The notes under the pieces are model-generated. The model was not told the DNA's origin. It saw only the letters and a list, made by a program, of their open reading frames with translations, and did not search any database. Both the position numbers and the translations under genes were made by a program. Positions 59,884 through 64,000 of a stretch of DNA of 64,000 bases are shown piece by piece. The first letter of the stretch is position 1. Each line of letters starts with the position of its first letter. This DNA is from Bdellovibrionales bacterium (GTDB taxonomy: Bacteria; Pseudomonadota; Alphaproteobacteria; UBA9219), in contig JBAZRW010000003.1 in assembly GCA_041662785.1 (NCBI GenBank), positions 62,001 to 126,000 on the forward strand, written 5' to 3'.

Positions 59884-60663
59884 ATGCTTAAGGGTAAAAC
59901 AGCCATCGTTACAGGCTCCACCAGCGGTATCGGGTACGGCATTGCCCGCTCTCTTGCCAAAGAGGGCGTGAACATCATGCTCAACGGTTTTGCGGATGAG
60001 GCGACGGTAACCGCCGCTAAGGCCGAGATTGCCGGCTTGGGTGTGCGCGTTGAATACAGCGGCGCAGACGTTGGCAAAGTTGATCAAATCAACGCGATGA
60101 TGGACGCGACGCTCGCGGCCTTTGGCTCTATCGATATCGTCGTGAATAACGCTGGTATCCAGTTTGTTGCGCCCGTCGATCAATTCCCCTTGGAGAAATG
60201 GGACGCTGTCCTCGCGACCAACATGTCGTCCGTGTTCTATACAACCCGCAAGACGCTGCCCCTTATGCGTGAAAAGGGTTGGGGGCGTATTATCAACATT
60301 TCCTCGGCACATGGGCTTGTCGCCAGCCCAAACAAAATCGCCTATGTCGGGGCGAAGCATGCTGTTTTGGGCATGACCAAGGTTGTGGCTTTGGAGGCGG
60401 CAGGCAGCGGCGTGACGTGTAATGCCATCTGTCCCGGATGGGTTCTAACCCCCTTGGTTCAAGCACAGATCGACGCTATCGCGCAGCGCGAGGGTCTGAC
60501 GAATGAGGAAGCCTCGGCCAAGCTTTTGTCGGAAAAACAACCCTCTAAGCAGTTTGCTTCGCCAGAGGACATTGGGGCGCTGGCCGTATTCCTGTGTTCT
60601 GACGCGGCGCGACAAATCACAGGCGCAAGCTATACCATCGATGGCGGCTGGACAGCGGTTTGA
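59884..60663 (+). CDS. bdhA: D-beta-hydroxybutyrate dehydrogenase
   Basis: Short-chain dehydrogenase interconverting 3-hydroxybutyrate and acetoacetate with NAD, used in polyhydroxybutyrate turnover. 259 residues: GSTSGIGYGIA, VNNAGIQFVAPVD, NISSAHGLVASPNKIAYVGAKHA (Ser, Tyr, Lys) and the family-typical CNAICPGWVLTPLVQ and QPSKQFASPEDIG. GGGAGG lies 8 nt before ATG 59884. Begins 75 bp after the tRNA-Ser islet. Confidence 0.92.
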   Translation: MLKGKTAIVTGSTSGIGYGIARSLAKEGVNIMLNGFADEATVTAAKAEIAGLGVRVEYSGADVGKVDQINAMMDATLAAFGSIDIVVNNAGIQFVAPVDQFPLEKWDAVLATNMSSVFYTTRKTLPLMREKGWGRIINISSAHGLVASPNKIAYVGAKHAVLGMTKVVALEAAGSGVTCNAICPGWVLTPLVQAQIDAIAQREGLTNEEASAKLLSEKQPSKQFASPEDIGALAVFLCSDAARQITGASYTIDGGWTAV

Positions 60664-60751
60664 GGGCGGGCGCGGTCTATAATTAAGCTTTTATCAACCA
60701 GTGTCCCCTATCCTTAAAGTAGGGTATTTATCTTAACGTTGGAGGCTTGTC

Positions 60752-61117
60752 ATGCGTTTCGTATCTGTTCGTTTTTTGATGATTTCCGCTTTCGTGGTGA
60801 TGGCCCTTGCGCCCTGCGTTGCGCAGGCAGCGGTCGCTTCGCCTGCTACTATGCAGATGTTGCCACCGACAAGAATGGATAAGGATGATGGCCAATGTGA
60901 TTCTGGAAGTAAGCGTGTTTTGGTATGGGATGGAGCGCAAGGTCGTTCCATCAAATGTGCGACTGGTTTTATAGTCGAGGGAAATAACAATGTGAGTCCG
61001 GCAAAAGTAACTATTCAGGGGCTTACAACGGCAAGTGGCGGACTTGTTTTGACACCCGTGGCGGTTGATCCTCCTTCACCTGCTCTTGGGCAGATATGGG
61101 TTAGGTCGGTTCCATAA
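60752..61117 (+). CDS. Secreted small protein upstream of the glycine-rich protein
   Basis: 121 residues: signal peptide (about 1-26, cut after AQA) and a mature part with two Cys (GQCDSGSKRVLVWDGAQGRSIKC), a pattern also seen in C-terminal segments of some pilin-like proteins. Not otherwise recognised. GGAGG precedes the ATG. The stop TAA ends 1 nt before the ATG of the glycine-rich gene, so the two proteins are probably made together. Confidence 0.6.
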   Translation: MRFVSVRFLMISAFVVMALAPCVAQAAVASPATMQMLPPTRMDKDDGQCDSGSKRVLVWDGAQGRSIKCATGFIVEGNNNVSPAKVTIQGLTTASGGLVLTPVAVDPPSPALGQIWVRSVP

Positions 61118-61118
61118 A

Positions 61119-62597
61119 ATGAGCAAAACATCCTATAAATGGCTTCCGGTTCTTTTTCTCGCCGCTGCGATAATGCCGGCGGGGGAGGCTTGGGCTTGGG
61201 GCAATCTGACGGGCGGCGACCATGGCGGCGCGGCGTGGAATCCCGCGAACGGTACAAAAATCGCGGGCATTCACACCAACATCGGGGTGTTTACGGTGGC
61301 GGGTGGCGCAACCGTATCCGTTCAGCCATGGGATGGAGCCAATTATGGCAATGTGACAATTAACGCGACCAATATCACAATTGCGGGAACGCTGACGGCG
61401 GCAGGCGCAGGCTATGGTGGCGGCGGCGGTGGCGGCGGTGGCGTAGGTGTTACGGGACCCAGTGCGCCCCCTATTCAGTGCCGCCCCTACACTAATGGGG
61501 CAGCAGGCGTGGGTATACAAGGCGGCGCTAATGGGACATTAGGATCAAAGGGTTTTGGCACTTATGGCTTTTCTATCGGCGGAGCTGGAGGTGCGGGGGG
61601 GGGCGTCTATGGCGGGAATGGCGCCACGGCTGTTACCACGCCCGACACGGGCTTGGGGGCTCGTCTTAATGGATTGGCTGGCGGCAAGGGCGGGTATGCG
61701 CTTGCTGGTGGACAGGGAGACACAACGACCGATGAATCCTTGCGGATGGGATCAGGCGGTGGTGGCGGTTCGGGCGGCGCGAGTGCCCGTGAAATGGTGT
61801 TTTGCAGCGTTGGTGGATCGGGAGGTGGCGGCGCGGGTGGTTCCGGTGGTGGCTTTATCAAGTTGGTTGCTTCAGATAACCTGACGGTGACAGGAGCCAT
61901 TCAAACCAATGGAAGGGGGGGTGGTAATGGTGGTTTGGCGACGAATGGACAAATTGACGGGACTGGTCTTACCACGACATTGGAGTGTGATTTGGTCGGC
62001 TCCGGTGGGGCGGGTGGAAACGCTGCTGCAAAGGCCTCTGGATCAGGTTCGGCAGGTATTTGGGGATATTATACAAGTACGGCAAAAATTCCTGCGAGTT
62101 GTTCTAACACTGGCTTAGTTTATAATTGTTCAGGCATTACTGGTAATCCTAACACCTCTGAAAGTCATCAAGGCGGCGATGGTGGCGCTGGCGGACATGG
62201 CGCGGGCGGTGGTCTCATGCTGAAGGCGGATACGCTTTCCGTGACAGGAACCCTGAATGGTCTTGGTAGTGGGAGCGATACGACGAATGCCGGAACATTG
62301 AAGGCCTTTTACTGTACGTTGGCAGCGGGTGTGCCCTCTGGCAATTATGGGCGTTATTATCACGCGGACGCCGCCTGCTTTAGCGACAGCGGCATTCGGT
62401 ATCAAGACTCAACGCTTGGCAAAGTAAGTATCGCGGCCAAGAAAACGGGGACATCGCCCGTGAAGCTGTATAACACCATTGGTGGCGTGAACAAGGTCGT
62501 CAACGTCGCAACGGTGGCCACAACGGATTCAAAGGCCTCTAAATTGCGTGTTAAGTTGCCTGATGGTACGATCAAGGCGCTTCGCGTTTATCCGTGA
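61119..62597 (+). CDS. Secreted glycine-rich repetitive protein
   Basis: 492 residues: signal peptide (cut near AWAWG), then long Gly/Ala-rich stretches (GGGGGGGGG, GGSGGGGAGGSGGG) alternating with short strands such as GGGFIKLVASDNLTVTGAIQ and GGGLMLKADTLSVTGTLNG. This alternation suggests a beta-helical or silk-like surface protein. The last 70 residues are non-repetitive (KLRVKLPDGTIKALRVYP). Six or more Cys in the non-glycine loops may form disulfides. No ribosome-binding site of its own; coupled to the gene before it. Surface or biofilm role is inferred. Confidence 0.7.
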   Translation: MSKTSYKWLPVLFLAAAIMPAGEAWAWGNLTGGDHGGAAWNPANGTKIAGIHTNIGVFTVAGGATVSVQPWDGANYGNVTINATNITIAGTLTAAGAGYGGGGGGGGGVGVTGPSAPPIQCRPYTNGAAGVGIQGGANGTLGSKGFGTYGFSIGGAGGAGGGVYGGNGATAVTTPDTGLGARLNGLAGGKGGYALAGGQGDTTTDESLRMGSGGGGGSGGASAREMVFCSVGGSGGGGAGGSGGGFIKLVASDNLTVTGAIQTNGRGGGNGGLATNGQIDGTGLTTTLECDLVGSGGAGGNAAAKASGSGSAGIWGYYTSTAKIPASCSNTGLVYNCSGITGNPNTSESHQGGDGGAGGHGAGGGLMLKADTLSVTGTLNGLGSGSDTTNAGTLKAFYCTLAAGVPSGNYGRYYHADAACFSDSGIRYQDSTLGKVSIAAKKTGTSPVKLYNTIGGVNKVVNVATVATTDSKASKLRVKLPDGTIKALRVYP

Positions 62598-62618
62598 GGT
62601 GTAATTGAGGCGATAAAA

Positions 62619-62653
62619 GAAAAGGGGGGGCTTTTAAACAAGTCCCCCTTTTC
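62619..62653 (+). terminator. Terminator after the glycine-rich gene
   Basis: GAAAAGGGGG (62619-62628) pairs with CCCCCTTTTC (62644-62653), 15-nt loop, ending in TTTTC. 22 bp past the stop. Confidence 0.65.
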
Positions 62654-62717
62654 TCATAAAATCTTAACATTCTTTCTATAGCGTGCCCTTCACGTTAAAT
62701 TATAACTGGGGTCGTCC

Positions 62718-63017
62718 TTGCGCGTCTTGATTTACAAACCCGCTAAGTCTGCCACACAGTCGCGCTGCGCCTTTGGTGAGCGCTGGCTGATTGAGCCGCT
62801 TAAGGAATCCCCGCGTGAGGTTGAGCCGTTGATGGGCTGGACCAGCGCGGGGGATCCGTTGTCCTCGCTGACGGGACGGCTGAGCTTTTCCTCGCCGCAG
62901 GAAGCCTCAACCTTTGCCGATCAGCAGGGCTGGAGCTTTGAGATTATAACGCCCCAGCAGCGCCGCGTTCGCCCCAAAAGCTACCTTGATAATTTCAATG
63001 CGGATGGGCATCGATAG
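62718..63017 (+). CDS. Complex I accessory subunit, NDUFS4-like
   Basis: 99 residues of the ETC complex I subunit conserved region: RVLIYKPAKSATQSR, WLIEPLKESPREVEPLMGWTSAGDPLSSL, LSFSSPQEASTFADQQGWSFEI and a tail RRVRPKSYLDNF. Homologous to mitochondrial NDUFS4, a peripheral-arm assembly subunit; characteristic of alphaproteobacteria. Start is TTG 62718 with GGGG 6 nt upstream; no ATG or GTG fits. Confidence 0.9.
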   Translation: MRVLIYKPAKSATQSRCAFGERWLIEPLKESPREVEPLMGWTSAGDPLSSLTGRLSFSSPQEASTFADQQGWSFEIITPQQRRVRPKSYLDNFNADGHR

Positions 63018-63542
63018 GGGTTGAGACGCCCTTTAAAAAGTAACCATACTTCATGTGGAAAGTGCATCAACGTTAAGGCGGTTTTAAGCGTGCTGTGGGT
63101 GTGTCAATTTCCTGCGCTACCAGTGGTAGGAAAAACGCTTTAAGGCCATTCAGCGCTCACCCAAACGCAAATGCGGGGCTGTCTAAAAGCATATTGAGCT
63201 GACATAGGTATTTTGGCGGTCAAAAGGGGTGTTTTTGACTCATATCCGAACCATTTAATTTCCGTATTTCTCCCGCCGTCATCGCGAGCGGAGCCGCAGG
63301 CGGAGCGTGGCGACCTGTCGCGCCGAAGCTGCGAAGCAGCGTAGGGGGATCCAGCTGCGCGGCGTCCGCCGCGCATAAGACTCATACGCCGCGCTAGCCT
63401 GCCCCGTGCTTGACACGGGGCGCGGCGCTGGATTGCTTCCCCCCGCCTTCGCGGGGGTCGCAATGACGCGGGATATTATAAAAATTATTCGGTTTGACCT
63501 AATCTTTCCCCCTTTATCATTATCACGAGGGGCCATCCCGCG
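63018..63542. repeat. Repeat island
   Basis: No gene. 63018-63270 shows nothing clear. 63278-63466 is a GC-rich mosaic opening CCGTCATCGCGAGCGGAGC and closing TCGCAATGACG, with inner palindromes (CCCCGTGCTTGACACGGGG; CCCCCGCCTTCGCGGGGG). 63311-63348 is the reverse complement of the insert at 58451-58490. Confidence 0.7.
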
Positions 63543-63851
63543 TTACGAGGGCCTAGGTTCCGATTTTGTCTTTGGCGGCTTGATGATAGGGGGGGTGGAG
63601 GAGGCAGTCGGGGCAGGGCTTTTGGGATGTTCGTTGAAGAGTTTATCCCACTTACCTTTTGCATAGAGACAGCCATACCCCAAGACAGTGCCACTGACTA
63701 ATGCCCCGACGAGTATTGCCGCGTTCATAAAGGGGTGCGAGACAAAATCTTTTCCAACGGAAGTATCGAGTAAGAAGGAGCCCCCGATCACAACAACCGA
63801 CATGCCTGCAAGCCAAAGACAGGTTTCCTTTGCGGCCTTTTTGAAATCCAT
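63543..63851 (-). CDS. Unknown small membrane protein
   Basis: 102 residues: two membrane helices (about 10-30 and 42-65), a short basic segment and a Pro/Ser/Lys-rich tail (TASSTPPIIKPPKTKSEPRPS). Not recognised. ATG 63851 has GGAGG 5 nt upstream. A TTAACCAT octamer is about 100 bp upstream on its strand (63953-63960). The window's last 149 bp hold only this presumptive promoter region. Confidence 0.6.
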   Translation of the reverse strand: MDFKKAAKETCLWLAGMSVVVIGGSFLLDTSVGKDFVSHPFMNAAILVGALVSGTVLGYGCLYAKGKWDKLFNEHPKSPAPTASSTPPIIKPPKTKSEPRPS

Positions 63852-63952
63852 GATCGCCTCCATTTTCAGTAAGGCTACACTGCGCTTCTTCTGCATAAAT
63901 CTCAAGACCGTTAACCAATTGTTTTTAGTTTCATGCGGTGGGGAAGGTCGGT

Positions 63953-63960
63953 ATGGTTAA
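63953..63960 (-). promoter_or_regulatory. TTAACCAT octamer upstream of the small membrane protein
   Basis: ATGGTTAA on the plus strand, i.e. TTAACCAT on the minus strand, about 102 bp before the minus-strand ATG at 63851. Resembles the short CtrA site. Match only. Confidence 0.25.
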
Positions 63961-64000
63961 AGGGATGGATTAAACCAAGGCCTTTTGTTGTATGACGGAC

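Overview
The window looks like chromosome of a flagellated alphaproteobacterium of moderate GC content. Lineage markers are a PopZ/DUF2497 polar organiser, a giant two-pass coiled-coil protein of the TipN/Growth-Pole-Ring type, an NDUFS4-type complex I accessory subunit, a DUF465 (YdcH) protein and a maf-RNase E/G-like pair. I cannot place it more precisely from sequence alone; an uncultivated or early-branching order is possible. Most of the window is dense coding sequence. Intergenic islands carry mosaic palindromic repeats.

Layout. 0-4 kb: surface polysaccharide genes (flippase C-terminus, nucleotide-sugar dehydrogenase, sugar-nucleotide epimerase) with a lone trpC. 4-8 kb: popZ-like, secG, pyrG, DUF465, pfk. 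8.2-14.8 kb: one 2205-residue coiled-coil protein with an exact 171-residue internal repeat period. 15-22.5 kb: mutS, several unknown small membrane proteins (two are paralogues) and large repeat islands. 22.5-26.5 kb: acpS-lepB-rnc, then two unfamiliar AT-rich genes, then era. 26.6-32 kb: a complete four-subunit group 3b-type [NiFe] hydrogenase operon, its maturation protease, and a HypA that lacks its zinc-finger domain. 32-34.2 kb: methyltransferase and XRE-type regulator. 34.3-36.4 kb: secY-adk, detached from the ribosomal-protein cluster. 36.5-41.5 kb: a CheY-like/CheX-like/membrane CheA-like kinase module running into fliQ-fliR-flhB. 41.5-46.4 kb: maf, RNase E/G-like, lipoprotein, yajC-secD, xerC. 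46.4-50.4 kb: a leftward FhlB-like/small helical protein/fliO/fliP/PilT-DotB-like ATPase operon facing a rightward flgB-flgC-fliE operon. 50.7-54.8 kb: purC-purS, envelope lipoprotein, YceI, unknown genes. 54.9-64 kb: htpG, tRNA-Asn, Nudix hydrolase, tRNA-Ser with a 1-kb islet bounded by a copy of the tRNA 3' end, 3-hydroxybutyrate dehydrogenase, a secreted glycine-rich protein, NDUFS4-like and a small membrane protein.

How the genes work together. Sec translocon parts (secG, secY, yajC, secD) and signal peptidase I serve export. The flagellar export gate (FliOPQR, FlhB plus a separate FhlB-like piece) and the proximal rod genes (flgBC, fliE) are split over 10 kb. The hydrogenase operon encodes a soluble NAD(P)-linked enzyme with dedicated C-terminal processing. 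The strongest leads for something new are the repeat architecture of the giant polar protein, the zinc-finger-less HypA, the three-gene CheY/CheX/CheA-like module, the PilT/DotB-like ATPase tied to fliP, and palindromic repeats whose stems vary in a compensatory way and carry nested insertions.
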